Positions 8,985 through 21,397 of a stretch of 64,000 nucleotides of DNA are shown in pieces. Source of the stretch: Chelonoidis abingdonii. Its lineage: Eukaryota; Chordata; Testudines; Testudinidae. The DNA is taken from NCBI RefSeq assembly GCF_003597395.2, contig NC_133771.1, positions 59,381,572 to 59,445,571 of the forward strand, given 5' to 3'. Each line of letters begins with the position of its first letter. The stretch's first letter is position 1. A program made the position numbers and the translations under genes. The notes under the pieces were generated by a model. It ran no database searches, had not been told where the DNA came from, and saw only the letters and a list, made by a program, of their open reading frames with translations.

Positions 8985-11788
8985 CCATCCATGCTCCACA
9001 TGGTTTGGTGCAGTGTTCTTAGCTGGGAGCAGGGGAAGAAGAAGCCACGAGTGCTCACCTTGGAGGTAGTGAAATAACCTCAGCTCCCTAATTCCTTCTT
9101 TATTTCTCTCCACATAACTCACCTCATCCACAGTTACTCCTCATTTCCTCCTGCCAGGTAAGTTCTCTCATCAGTCAGATACAATGAAAAGTTGAGGAAA
9201 ATTGGCATTGCTGAAGTCAGAGAGCTTTTGAGCTTCTGAAAGCCTGCTGGTGCTCCACAGCTGTTGTTCCTCATCTCTGTCTGCACCTTGCTTTCAAGAG
9301 CAGGGCCTACCCCAAGAGAAGGTACTGGTGCCGCTTTGCTCCACACAGATTGGGAGTGGGACAGCCCTTGGGGCTATATATCTCAGAACAGCTTAATCCT
9401 CTTCCTCCAGGGGACCTTGCAGGCCTGTATTCACTACTATTTCTCTCTTCCTTCTAGGTGTACAGTCTGCCACTGAGAGTAGGTGCTGGTGCCCCATGCA
9501 AAAATATATAGAAGCTTTGAGCAAATAAGTAGAGCTCTGATAAAAACTTTATTTTCAGTAAGCCAAATAATATTTTGCATTTCTTTTGTTTTAATTAACA
9601 AAAGAAATGAATAAGAATGCATGTAAAATAACTAGCTTGTGGGCTGATGAACATTTTACCAAGAGGAGATTCTCCTTTTTGAGTTCTCTTTTGTCAATGT
9701 AGTTGAGAGAACACATGATCTAGAGTTGCTTGAGGTAGAGAAAGAGAAGTGGGGAAGTGAGCTCCTTTCTCACTGACTGGGATGGAATGCAGCAGCTGTC
9801 CTGTATCAGCTAAGTAATTATGTACTGGCACTTGATCCAATTCTTCCTTTATATGGCTGTGCTTTTTCAGTAATTCTCTGAGTACTCATCTAAATGAGAC
9901 TTCCCTTTGTACGTTACTACTGCCCTGTTTGAGAATTTGTTCCCTCCTGCTCCTGATTTATCATATCTTCTAACTTTTGAATTCTGAAATGTGCAAGAGT
10001 GGTGGGAAACTAGTCTTTTTATATATATTTTTATAAGTTTACATTGATTTGGAGTGACAGGACGTGGTGAAGAAAAATATAAACTTTATTTAAAAACTGG
10101 AGCTTTTTATTCACCTGAAGAGGAATACCTTCCTTTTGATCTGCAGTTTGTGTATTGCATATGCCTTTCCCTGCCAAAAGTTGGAAGAAGTGTCAGCTGT
10201 TGATTTAAAAGAACAAACAGCCAAGGGATGGAATAATACATCCGTTTCATTTCCTCCTTCTCACTTTATCTGCCATATAGACAGACAGCTGCTATTAGCT
10301 CTAGTCTGAATCTGATTCTCTAAATTAGTTAGTGCTAAGTGTCCAGAGGATGCAATGTTTGTGGTTTTGAAATCTGTTTCTATTCCACATTGGAATGGAA
10401 ACGAAAGCTTCCAGCTGTTTTTATGAGAACAGAGTTGTGCAGACGGCTCGGAGAGAGAGAAAGACAGGGGTTAGGACAGTGGGCCGAAATGCAGAAGACC
10501 CATGGTTCAAGTCATTGCTGTGGCTGATTCAGAATGAGCTGGCATGAAGAACTCTCAGGCAGGCCATGTAGGAACTTGAACAACCTTCATCCCAGGTAAG
10601 TACCTCAACCACCTGGCTATAGAGCATCAGAGCAAGTCTTTTTTTTCTGTCCCATGAACCCCAAAACCCGCCTGATCATATGTTTGTCAAAACTGATAAT
10701 CTCCTCTTTTGTTGAGCTGCAAGCTCTACTCAGCTGGACTTTGTAAAATGTCATCATCTGGTTATTCCATAGCTGGAATTCATATGAAGTCCTGAACGAG
10801 ATCTGTTGGATCCAGAAAATGTTCAGAAACATTCAATATTACCTGCATTAATTAATAAATTTTACAGACTGTAGGTTTGATAATATAAGGAATGAGGTAG
10901 CAACTGTATCCTGGGTTAATAAACTTCATGACTACTGAGTTCATTTCCCCATAATATAGTTATAGCCATTTTAGCAGCAAACACTCTCAATGGCTCTTAG
11001 TAATATTGACATATGTAATTATTATTTGAGATGTAATTGGCGTAAAAATGTTTCTTTAGTGAAAAAGTGGGGTGAAATAAAAAACTTAACTTTTTTGTGT
11101 GGATCAGTGGAGAATTGAGTGGGTTCAGAGCACAGGTATTTGGATGTTGTTCATGAACTGAAAACTGTTGTGCCGTTTAGGTAGGTTACCATATGGCATT
11201 CCTTTGCGCTGATTGGCTGAATCTGGTAAATGCTAGTACCTGTAGCATAACTTAATGCTTCTCGACGTGTGTAGTACAAGGTCTAACAGTTGCTTTTTGA
11301 CAGGAAAGAATGTGAAGGAGTTCATTACAATTGATGCAGAATGTAGGGGAAAGAATGTCTGACTACCATGTGTCTTCCCATAGTTCTAAGGATTCTTTCT
11401 GGAGATTAATATTAGATGAAAGTGTTTGGATGTGTCCTAACAATTGTTATCATGTTGTTGCTGCACTGAAAATGTAAGTAATAACTTGTTTCAGAGAAGT
11501 ACTGCATTTTCACCCCAACCCACAATTTAAACTAAATCCAGGAATTAGACTTCTTAAAAATTAACAATGTTAATGTAACAGCAGACTAGGAAATCTCTAT
11601 AAATTTATCCAGTCATTTTTTTATTTTGCAGAAACCTGTCAGAAAGTTTATAAATACAGATGAAATACTATGTAAATGAAGTTTTAGAATAGTATATTAC
11701 TAGGAAGGATTATAGTGAAACTAACGTATGATGGTACGAACGTGAGCCACAGCTGCAGCCTGTGTATATTGTACCATAAATGTATGTA
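8985..11788. other. Unassigned sequence
   Basis: About 2.8 kb without recognisable exons or repeat families. One perfect 13-bp inverted repeat with a 6-base spacer sits at 9578-9609 (catttcttttgtt...aacaaaagaaatg). Reading frames are short and overlapping. Confidence 0.4.
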
Positions 11789-11793
11789 TAATA

Positions 11794-12999
11794 CTCCTGG
11801 GAGAATTCTGCACCACTGCACATGCAGAGAATTTATGTCCCCCACATATTTCTTTGCTTTCACGCAGAAAAATGACTTTCTGACAGGGAAGCAAAGGGAA
11901 GGTACAAGAGCAGTCATACAACCCTCCCTAGCAATATGTTTTGGGTGCCCAGGGCAGCCAGCAGAGAGGTGAATCACTGTGGGGCAGGAGGTAGGACTGG
12001 GGAAGACCCAGCTGGTGGTTACTACCATGCACTGGGCTCAGCTGCTAGTCCTGGCTGGGCTGGGGAGGATAGGACTTCCTTGTCCCTTGCACGGCATCCA
12101 TGGCCCGGGTCAGACACACTCTCAGATTTCTCTCCTGGCTGAAGGAACCTCTGCAAACTCACCTCCCTTCCCCCCCCCCGCCTTCTTGCACCCATCACTC
12201 CTCAGCTGTAGGGAGAGGGATCCCTGTACAGGGAGGTGCTCCCCCATCCGCCCAACCCTTGTGCATCCAGACCCCTCATACACAGACCCTCCTGACGAGC
12301 CTCACCCCCCACACTCAGAACCCTCTCCGATGAATCCCACTCCCCCTGCACCTGGACCACCCCAACGAACCACCCGCACCCAGTTCCCCACCCCACTAAA
12401 CCCCAACCAGCTGCATCTGGACCCCCACTGTGCCCCCCACGCCCATGCTCCCCTGCCAAGCTCTATTTCTCCCATATCCAGTCTGCCCCACACTGAGCCC
12501 CAACCACTTCTATCTGGACCCCCTGAGAAGTCCTATTACCATTGCACCCATAAACCCCAAAGAAGCCCCTGTGCATCCAGATCCCACCGTATCCGGATCC
12601 CACACTGAGCCACCCACAGTCAGATTGCCCCACACAGAACTCTCTCAACCCACACCTGGGTCCCCCCACACTAAGCCCCTCCACACTTGGATCCCGCCTT
12701 GCTGAGTCTGCCTGCCCACACCTGGTGCACCTGGCACAGAGGGGCAGGCTTCTGGGGTGTTTCTGACAAGCCCGGTCCTTCCTCTGTGTCAGGATTGGGT
12801 GAAGCCTCACTGCTGAAGAGGAGCCGCACTGTGATCTCCCACCTCTGTGCAGCCAATGGCCTGTGCTCCCCATTGCCGTGCTGTAGCCTCCACAATCCTT
12901 TGACAAATAAAATTTACAGAATTTTAAAATATTGTACACAGAACTTTTATTTTTTCAGTGCAGAATTTATAATATTTTGGTGCAGAATGCCCTTGGGAG
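11794..12999. mobile_element. DNA transposon with inverted termini, 1.2 kb, non-coding
   Basis: Left end ctcctgggagaattctgcacca and the reverse complement of the right end (ctcccaagggcattctgcacca) agree at 17 of 22 positions. Five bases, taata, occur just outside both ends (11789-11793 and 13000-13004). The interior is a C-rich degenerate minisatellite with no transposase. Superfamily is uncertain: the duplication could be TA, TAA or the full five bases. Confidence 0.7.
12150..12720. repeat. C-rich degenerate minisatellite
   Basis: Imprecise repetition of units like 'ccccacactgagcccc', 'catctggacccc' and 'accccaaccac'. It lies inside the transposon at 11794-12999. The long open frames across it on both strands (up to about 209 codons) result from skewed composition and do not resemble proteins. 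Confidence 0.7.
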
Positions 13000-13004
13000 T
13001 AATA

Positions 13005-15569
13005 AGAGCACATGCACATACCTGCAAGTATCACCTATTTCAGTGAAAGTAACTGTAAAATACTTGGCAAGGCTAAAATGCATAATTTATGTATGCCATG
13101 CTGCTCAAAGACAAAGGTTGAGGACAGAATATATAAGTGAAGGTTATAATTTTACCCCATTTTTTGAAGTTGCCTCTTAGACCAAGTTTTTGTATTAATA
13201 CTCTTAACTTTGTAGGGATTCCCTTCCCCCATTTGGTTTCTCCAATAGATTTATTTATTGGGGAAAGACTCTGAAGCTTTCTGAATTCCTAGCATAACCT
13301 CTTATTTTGAAAACAAGGGCAGGCTCTTGGCATCTCTTTCTCTTCCCATCCCCCAGTGCCAGCAGATGCATCTTTTTGGAATAGGGAATGTCTTCAGGGG
13401 AATGTTCAGACTCCAGGAAAGAGGATCAGGTAGTTTCTTTGGAGGAGAGATGGACTCTGTGAACTATCATATCCTCTGGAGGAGGTCTTTCTTCTGATCC
13501 TTCTGCAAGAAATGTCTTCAGAAGAAAATCTGGACTCTGCTCCCTGGTCAGCGGATGTCTTGGTCATTTCTTGTCTCCTCCAGGATACTTCAAAGCTGGT
13601 ATCTCTCTCTTCTAGGGGCCATCTGGACCAGCTCATCTCCCTATCAGTGGCCTATCAGGGAGAAGTACAGGGTCAGAGTATCCTAATCTTCTTGCTGCTA
13701 ATATTATCCCATTGGCCACACTTTACATCAGTAATGGCATGAGGTGTCAACTATTACTTCTGGAGTATTTACAAGATGAGAAATCATGTCTAAGGCAATA
13801 TTCCATGTGTATTTTTGGTCACGTGACCAAGAATTACATGCGTTTTACAGTAATTTAATTACTACATTAAATATATACTCTGTGTTACCAATAACTTTGA
13901 ATTATTAAACATGAAAGAATTGTAAAAATCTAATTTACTTAATTTTTTTATATTTACTGTGTTTCTCTAACTGTGGAGATAAAAATAATTGGTTAATTCC
14001 ACTTTAATTTCTAGACAGTTTCACACCATTATAATTCTGCAACATCTAATTTACTGCAGACAGATGTTTATTATTATACTAAAGAACAAAACTGTTTTGG
14101 TGAAGGAAACGTTTTTGGCCAAAATTGACCTGAAATTGTTCCTTTAATCAATAAGCTTGCTTTAAAAAAATCCCAAAGATATACATATTCCCATTTCTCT
14201 TTACCTATATTAAAATCATGAAATATACCCATATTTTATAATGGTGATACATGACTAGATGTAGTATTATATATTTATTTTAGTAGAAATAACTCTAAGA
14301 TTTATTAGAACAGGTTGAAAAGTTTTGCATAATTTCTGATAGGTTTATTTTACATGCCACTGTGCTTAAATAGTCCATTAATCAGTCATTGTAATACTGC
14401 TAAACAGAAATAATAACTGCAGCAATGGAATTGATTGTTTTTATGCCTGAGCTTGACACTGTTTCTCTGTGTCAGCGTTAAGGGGACACAATATTTATTT
14501 CAAACTGTCTGCAGAGAGGATGCAACATTTTTTCATCTTGTTTCATGAGACAGTTAACTGTGGACTCTTAAAATCATTAATGGCTCCTAGAAGTCTCTTT
14601 ATCATTGTACTGAGCATGTATAGACTAATGCAGTAATCGATGCTAGCACTACACTGCAGAGATTTGTTTTGATGACAACAGCTCTTACCGGCTTGCTTGG
14701 TCTCACTATTGTAGAATATTTGACACTGCAGAATAATCTGGCTTACAATCAGAATACAAGGACCATAGGGACTTTCTTTTGCACTAAAATGGATTTTTAA
14801 TTGCATTACGGGTTTGCTATCATTTTAAACTGGACTTCGGTAATCTGCTAGATTCCAGTTGTGCTTATTTAACCTCTCTGTTGCTGATGCTGCTGTGTTT
14901 GCTGGATTTCTCCAGTTTCTACTCCACACGTTGCAGTCAGGGACAGGTAAACAATTGGTACTATAGCACTGATTTTATAGATGTATGTAAAATATTTCAT
15001 ATATGTAGTTTAAGTGGGGAAAGGTCATGTCTTCAGCATGTAAAATATTAATTATAATTAATTTTCATCTTAAACATAAAATAAAGGGACCATTTTGCTT
15101 GCAAGTCTGTTTTCCAGTTATATTCTTGTTTTAAAAGCATGCATAGTAAATATAATTTGGTACATTAGTGACATTATGTGGCATGATTTGTCAGACTAGA
15201 ATGTGAATTTAGAACACACATACCAAAATTTAAATGCATTTCTGAAAAATAATAATAATCTCATTGACTGACTCATAAATATATTGCATGTTGGAGAAGT
15301 CATGGATAAAGAAGTCAGAAGATTGACCTTCAGGAAACTATTAGTTATTCAGGTATATTATTTTTAGTTAATCTTCTTGGCAGAAGACAATTGATGTATC
15401 CTCTGAATCATGCTGTGTTTAATAGATTTCATAGCCCTCACTTATTCAAAATGGAATGGGCTTCTATATTTTTATGTTGTGTATTATTTTAGAAAATATT
15501 TTACAGCCATATATGTAAAACAAAGGCACATTAATTTAATTTGTGATTATGATGATTTAATAATAAATT
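13005..15569. other. AT-rich unassigned sequence
   Basis: Mostly AT-rich with no exon recognised. A splice-like sequence near 14910-14947 ('tttctccag', then 'gacaggtaaac') lacks any homologous peptide and was not accepted as an exon. Confidence 0.4.
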
Positions 15570-15735
15570 ATTACTTATATAACACCATATGTATGCATTG
15601 TACGTTATGAAACAGGGAAGGGCAGAGTCCATCTCCTAAAGAACTTACCATCACAATCAGGACAAGATTAGGAGGTGATAGCTACACAGGTAAGGTTCAG
15701 AGAGGCAAATGGAAAAGTAAAGACAAAACGATCAT
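15570..15735 (-). repeat. L2-type LINE 3' end fragment
   Basis: 'aataataaattattacttat' followed by 'aagggcagagtccatctcct' and 'aagaacttaccatcac' fits an L2 3' end in antisense. Similar L2-like text ('gggtcttgaaggggagagag') occurs beyond 16500, so a longer split L2 copy is possible. Confidence 0.45.
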
Positions 15736-15744
15736 GCAGTTACT

Positions 15745-15995
15745 TAGGGTACATGTATGCTGCAAAACAACCCCCTGTGCAGGGACTCTCAAAGACTGGT
15801 TTAACTGACTTGGGTTTGTGGAACTTGCGCTGCAGGTCTAAAAATAGCAGTGTAGATACTTTTACTTCGGCCTTCACCTGGGCTCTGAGATCCTCCTCTC
15901 CCCCTCCCCCAATGGATTTCAGAGCCCAGAGTCCAACCCGAGTGGCAACATCTACAGTGCGACTTTTAGATCTGTAGTGTGAGCCCGAGCCAGTT
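15745..15995. repeat. Short MITE-like repeat
   Basis: Opens 'agggtacatgtatgctgcaa' and closes around 'ctgtagtgtgagcccgag', with 'aaaatagcagtgtagat' inside. This style ('gggtacgtctacac...cagtgtagac') is shared with several short DNA elements in turtle genomes. The termini are diverged and no target duplication is clear. Confidence 0.45.
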
Positions 15996-16024
15996 GACCT
16001 GGTGAGGTTGTGAGTAGGGGTAGG

Positions 16025-16204
16025 GGTAGGGATAGCTCAGTGGTTTAAGCATTGGCTTCCTAAACCCAGGGTTGTGAGTTTAATCCTTGAGGGGACCAAT
16101 TAGGGATCTGGGGCAAAAATCTGTCTAGGGATTAGTCCTGCTTTGAGCAAGGGGTTGGACTAGATGACCTCCTGAGGTCCCTTCCAGTCCTGATAGTCTA
16201 TGAC
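16025..16204 (+). repeat. Cry-type tRNA-derived SINE
   Basis: The head 'gatagctcagtggtttaagc' matches a tRNA A box. 'ggttgtgagtttaatcc' fits a B box 30-40 bases on, so the unit carries an internal RNA polymerase III promoter. The 3' tail 'gacctcctgaggtccc' followed by 'ttccagtcctgatagtct' is the CR1-like tail that lets CR1 machinery move it. This structure is the tortoise Pol III/Cry SINE known from cryptodiran turtles. It is not a functional tRNA: there is no acceptor stem or anticodon arm closure. Confidence 0.85.
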
Positions 16205-17116
16205 CTGGTCTCTGAGAGAAGTGATGTAAAGGAGAAGATAGAGGCCTAGTACATGGGATCAGGAAGGGAGTTTCATGTATAACGGTTGCACACAAAAAAG
16301 CATGGAGGAGGAAATGGAAGATTGTACAGAGTTTGTCTTTTCTGAGATTTTGATCATGTTAGTTAATGTGTTAAAACAATTAACAATCCTGCTGTGAAAT
16401 CCCAGTCTCACTAAAATCAATGGAAATTTTGCTGTTAACGTCAGTGGAGCCAGAATTTCACCTCAGTGCAGAAAAACCAAAAAGGGACACTCAGGTGTGG
16501 GACAGGAGATGAACGGTTATGTCAAAAGGAGGCACGTTATGGAGGGTCTTGAAGGGGAGAGAGAGAGGGTTGAATTTAATTTAGGATGCAACTGGGAGCA
16601 GGAATACACAGCGTATCTGAGAGTTTAGCAATGAAGAGAGAGAAGGAGATGGGGATTGTATTTAGAGAGGAGATGGATTAAGAGATAGTGATTGATGTTA
16701 GCAGAGAAAATTGTATGTTTTGCCAGAGGAGAGAAAGCGATTGAGGTCATGGGGGCAGAGTCAGCATTAGGAAAGGAGCAGAGAAGATCCAGAAGGTAGG
16801 AGGGGTTAGGATCAAGAAAGCAGATTGAAGGGAATGGTGGTTGAGAGAAGATTAGACACTTCAGAGCCAGATACCAGGATAAAGCAGAGAAGAGTGAGAG
16901 GCATGGACAAAAGGGGTTTGAAGAAAATCTAGAAGGGAGTTCATGCTGGGTGGCATCCATTATAACTTTGAAAAAAATCAACAAAATCCTGGGTAGTGAT
17001 AGAAATGGAGGAAGCAGCTAGGAGAGGGTTTAAGAAGACAGGGGAAGAGGTGATGATGGTTGTGAGCAAGAGACACAATATGAAGTTTTTTTTGTCAAGA
17101 AAAATGGCCAGGCTAG
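16205..17116. repeat. Possible L2-derived, purine-rich stretch
   Basis: Contains 'gggtcttgaaggggagagag', 'ttgaatttaatttaggatgc' and 'gatgcaactgggagcaggaa', which read like a diverged L2 body in antisense. A self-complementary remnant occurs at 16393-16464 (see the copy at 32690-32764). The boundaries are uncertain. Confidence 0.35.
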
Positions 17117-17449
17117 ATGAAAATGCTTGTAACCAGATCCTCGTGTGGATTTGCAGACTGTGGCTTTCATTTCCCACTCACAGAAAGCCAGGCTGGGGGC
17201 ACCATCCAGTGTGAGAAGTGCCTGCTGGTGGACTCTCTCAGGAAGCAGGTGGGAGAGCTGCAAGAGGAGGTGGCCAGGCTGAGGAGCATTTATGCACATG
17301 AGGAATTAATTGACAATATTCATATGGAGACTTCCAAGGCTGAGGACGCTATCCAGCTACAGAGGACTGCTGTCCTGCCACTGGGGGAGGAGGATAAGAC
17401 TCTGGTACAAGGAGGACACTGGTTGCTGGTTACTTCTGGCAGCAGGTAG
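17117..17449 (+). pseudogene. LINE (CR1-like) ORF1 fragment
   Basis: A 110-codon frame whose central part reads CEKCLLVDSLRKQVGELQEE followed by VARLRSIYAHEELID. A Cys-x2-Cys pair followed by a heptad-rich Leu/Glu coiled coil is typical of CR1 ORF1, the RNA-binding nucleocapsid-like protein of the LINE. The frame opens within the repeat, lacks the downstream part and ends at an in-frame stop. A CR1 3' tail on the opposite strand begins about 110 bases later, so at least two CR1 events meet here. The fragment is not a host gene. Confidence 0.5.
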
Positions 17450-17556
17450 TGCTGCACCCCTACTCCCAACCCACCTACCATGGTGATGGAGAACCATTAT
17501 GTTGCTCTGGCAAGGAGCTATGAGGAATCACCTCCAAAGGTAGAGGAGGAGAAGCC

Positions 17557-17735
17557 ATAGAATCATAGACTATCAGGGTTGGATGGGACCTCAGGACTAG
17601 TCCAACCCCCTGCTCAAAGCAGGACCAATCCCCAACTAAATCATCTCATCCAGGGCTTTGTCAAGCCTGACCTTAAAAACCTCTAAGGAAGGCAATTCCA
17701 CCACCCGCTAGGTAACCCATTCCAGTGCTCCTTTT
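17557..17735 (-). mobile_element. CR1 3' end
   Basis: 'atagaatcatagactatcag', 'ccaaccccctgctcaaagca' and 'accttaaaaacctctaagga' are the textbook antisense CR1 3' UTR. The 5' side is truncated near 'attccagtgctcc', as is usual for CR1. Divergence from my recalled consensus is low, so this is a relatively young copy. Confidence 0.9.
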
Positions 17736-18291
17736 GTTTAGCATAGTGTTAATTTTAATCTTATCTTCCTCTTTCATTCAGTTTTACTCTAGTCCAACTC
17801 TTCTTTTTCCTGGTGTCAGTCCTGTCATTTCTTAATACCTTTCTCACTCCCAACCCACACCCACTGCAGTTACTTCATTCTATTAGAAGTGAGAAAGAAA
17901 GAGCCAGCTAGATGAGATCTATAACTGGTACCAGGTGTTCCAGTGCAGTTAACAGAGTTCAAAGTCCAGGTTCACGAGTGAGGTGTCTTGGCCTCTCCTG
18001 CCCTCAGCAACAAAGCAGCTTCTGTTGCTGCTCCTCACTGATGGTAGATGGAGTCTACTGTGGCCAGGGGGGAAGGGGCTTCACAAGCTTCTCTTTCTCC
18101 CAGCAGCAAGACACCTCCTCCTAAAGTCACTGTCTGGTGGTAGTGAGGGCATTTCTGCTAGTTCAAGAGACTGGGGCAGATCCTAGTCTAATGATTTCTC
18201 CTTCCAGTTGCAACAGGATGATAACAGCTACTGCTTTCTGTTAGTTCAATTGAGCAAGCCAGGTATAGAGACTGATTCTTATGGCCTTCCC
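17736..18291. other. Unassigned sequence
   Basis: No recognised exon or repeat. Mildly GC-rich around 17980-18180. Confidence 0.35.
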
Positions 18292-18299
18292 ACCTATAG

Positions 18300-18900
18300 T
18301 AGGGCCCTACCAAATTCACGGTCCATATTGGTCAATTTCACGGTCATAGGATTAAAAAAAATCATAATTTCACAGTGTTGTAATTGTAAGGGTCTTGACC
18401 CAAAAAGGATTCTTTTTTGGGGAGGGGGCACAAGATTATTGTAGGGGGGTTGCAGTACTGCTACCCTTACTTCTCAGCTTCTACCAGCAGCAGTGCTGCC
18501 TTCAGGGCTGGGCAGCTGGAGAGAGAGAGCTCTGAAGGCAGAGATGCCTCCAGCAGCAGCGCAGAAGTAAGAATGGCATGGTATGGTATTGCTGCCCTTA
18601 CTTCTGTGCTCTTGCCTGCAGAGCTGGGCCATCAGTCAGCAGCTGCAGCTCTCTGGCCATCCAGCTCTGAAGGCAGTGCAGAAGTAAGGGAGGCAATACT
18701 GTGACTCCCCCTAGAATAACCTTGCAACCCCCCTACAACTCCCTAGTGGATCAGGACCACCAATTTGAGAAAACTGGTTTCCCCCATGAAGTCTGTATAG
18801 TATAGGGTAAAAGCACACAAAAGGCCAGATTACATGGGGGCGGGGGCAGATTTCCCGATCCGTGACATGTTTTTCATGGCCGTGAATTTGGTAGGGCCCT
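18300..18900. mobile_element. Inverted-repeat DNA transposon (agggccctaccaaattca family), copy 1
   Basis: Ends tagggccctaccaaattcac and gtgaatttggtagggccct are inverted complements. The outer 8-mer acctatag occurs immediately before (18292-18299) and after (18901-18908), as expected of a hAT-like insertion. Subterminal 'ggtcaatttcacggtcatag' and 'gtaagggtcttgacccaa' recur in copy 2 at 35230-35910. The interior holds short duplicated blocks ('tacccttacttct', 'ccagctctgaaggcag') and no transposase frame. Confidence 0.85.
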
Positions 18901-18908
18901 ACCTATAG

Positions 18909-19799
18909 GAGCAACATCTCCTGTTGCTCACCAGGCTGTTGCAGTTAGGAGGTTGTCATTAATGGTCCTAGGAGCTGGGAAGAAATCTTGCCCAATCATC
19001 TGGCTCGTGTAACTCCTGTTAGAGAAGAGACATTAATAAACTTGATGCACACTGACATTGGGATAAACTGTTATCTATTGATTCACAGGCATGTGATGTT
19101 TTCTCCCTAAGGGAGATTGACCGTTCAAGCAGAGCATACAATTTTATTTAGTGGGAGTTGAATCTCTGAAAAGCTGCTTGCTGGAGCTCAAGTGAGCCTT
19201 ATAAAAATTCTAGACTCAGAGATGTGTGTTTCTGTGAGATTAGGCATAAATAGTATCAAAATGGATTTAACTTTTCTCTTCTTTAAAACTTTGAAATAGT
19301 TCTAAGACCAGTTTGTGAAATCTCTTTGTGTATACTTATGGCTGTTGAAATTTTTGTCTTCATTAGAGATGTACCTAAACCATTAAGTTTTGGTTGGGAC
19401 TATGAGGCAAATTTGCTTTAAATTTGGATGTTTGGGATTGGAGTACGAATTTACACTATTTAAATTTTAAATATTGCTAAAATACTTTTCAATATAAAAT
19501 ATAATGACCAGTAGCATGAAGAATTATTAAAATGTAAACAGTGCACATGAATATTTTCCTGCACAAAAATCTTTATTAAAAGACAAAGTTGACATCCACT
19601 CGGCCATTTTAAGACTTCCAAGTATACTCTTATATTTTTGAAACATCTAAATATCTTGTAAATGCCACTTCTGTTTTACCCCAAAGTTGCAAAACATTGT
19701 CTATTATTGTAAAAATGTGTCTTGACAAATTTCAATTAGCTCTGCTTGGTTTTATGAGATTTGGAGGGTGAGGAGTGAACACTGAGTGTCAGTGTAAGC
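18909..19799. other. Unassigned AT-rich sequence
   Basis: No exon or repeat recognised. Confidence 0.35.
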
Positions 19800-19882
19800 T
19801 CAGAAGCTTGTCTCTCACACAGAAGTTGGTCCAATAAAAGATTTTACGTCACACACCTTGTCTCTCTAAAGCTAGTCCTGGT
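19800..19882 (+). repeat. Short dispersed repeat fragment
   Basis: 'agaagttggtccaataaaag' followed by 'caccttgtctctcta' matches a sequence I recall as widely dispersed in turtle genomes, probably the tail of a retroelement. Only about 80 bases remain and the family assignment is uncertain. Confidence 0.4.
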
Positions 19883-21394
19883 ACTCATGAGGACTCTGTT
19901 TGTGAAGGAAGATGGCAAACCATCTGATGTTTGAGTTTCTTTGTGTTGATAGCGAGTTTGTGGTAATTTTCTGTGTAGCAGTCTGAAGGACGTTGATACA
20001 GTTTTCCTTCATTTTGCATAAAAGAGCTGTAGAACATTTTCAGAATTGCTCTCCCAAATCCCTGGGACCTTTGGAAGACTTGTCTTCCACACCAAGGACT
20101 GTCTGCAACCAATGTGATTGTCAAGAAAGTTAATATTTGCTTTGTAGGCTTTGCATTAGCAACTCTATAATGTGTAAATATCTATTCTGTATGCTAGTAT
20201 AATCCGAATTTGCCTAATATGTCTACAACTGAGGTAGACATTATCTGGTGAATCATTTGAGCACAATATCTATTCCACCTAATATTCTCTCCTTTTCAAT
20301 AAATTTCAGACAGAATCTGGATTTGTAGCAGCATTTCTGGGCAGTTAATTTACACTATTCAAGATCTTTTGGAAGCCAATGTGAATGTGGCAAGAAGGTT
20401 GCAGAAATCTCTTTTTAGCTTGGAAGCTTCAGACAAAGCCACATTTCAGCTTTGCAATTTGGATAAATCCATCATTTTTGCTATTTACCTCGTATCTGCC
20501 CTGCTGATTTAATAGAAAGATTTCACCAAAAATGATCAAATTTGCTGATAGGATGGGCATAACATATTATTAGGAAGACATATTTGAAGGGGTCACTACT
20601 TTGTTGCCGAAAATATCCATTATCCTTATTTTAAAGGGATCATTTTCATAACAATCAGTCTTAGATACTTATAAATCAAGTGGGATATATTGTAGTGCTG
20701 GGAGTTGGGAGAGATAGGATTGGGTATTATAATTAAATAGATGTGGATAGTCAGTTTTTGTTTATTTCCACATTCTGATTGAAGACTGGGGCATATACTA
20801 TTCATCAAATATTCTATAAATTTATTCCAGTTAAACTAATACAATTACAAATCAACTCTATCTCCCATAGTCCAGTAATATTAATTACATAGTAGAAAAG
20901 ATAATAACAGAGGATGTATTTCATCATTGACAGGACACAGCATTTTGAATTTTTTCTTCAGAAAGTAGATTTTGATGAATATGCATTTATCTGTTTCATT
21001 CCATCATTAATCATAGGTAAAACATGAATTGTAATGTGATGTATTTTTTTTCATCATATACCTAGGAGTAAGTCATGATCATTGATCATTAATTCCTTTG
21101 AGATTTTCTTTAATGTAGCAACAACTTTTTAATATGCTTATTTTCATAGGACATCATTTGTTTGAATTGCTCCATGATTTTACATTTGGATAGGTGTTTT
21201 AAAAATCTGTTTTAAAGCACTAGTTAAAACTTTCTAAGAAGTTACTCATTTGGTAATTAGAAACATGTTCTTTTGTAAATTTCCTGAAATTGTTCATGTT
21301 GTTTTACAATTTTTGCTAGTCGAGATAGCAGAAGACACACACTTAACAATAAGAAGAAAAATGTCATTGTGTATATGTAACCAAAATGTTTTTT
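19883..21394. other. AT-rich unassigned sequence
   Basis: No exon, RNA gene or repeat recognised. Confidence 0.35.
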
Positions 21395-21397
21395 TAG

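Noticed and set aside
11979..12608. Open frame of 209 codons
   Set aside because: Lies in a C-rich minisatellite inside a transposon. It is Pro/His/Ser-biased, with overlapping frames open on the other strand too and no recognised domain.
12150..12720. Regularly spaced repeats resembling an array
   Set aside because: Degenerate minisatellite without constant repeats and unique spacers; not CRISPR, and the genome is vertebrate.
14905..14950. Exon-like segment with 'tttctccag' and 'acaggtaaac'
   Set aside because: No homologous peptide, no compatible phase with RIMS2, and such pairs are frequent by chance.
16025..16204. Possible tRNA gene from A and B box matches
   Set aside because: No cloverleaf or acceptor stem and a CR1-like tail follows; it is a SINE.
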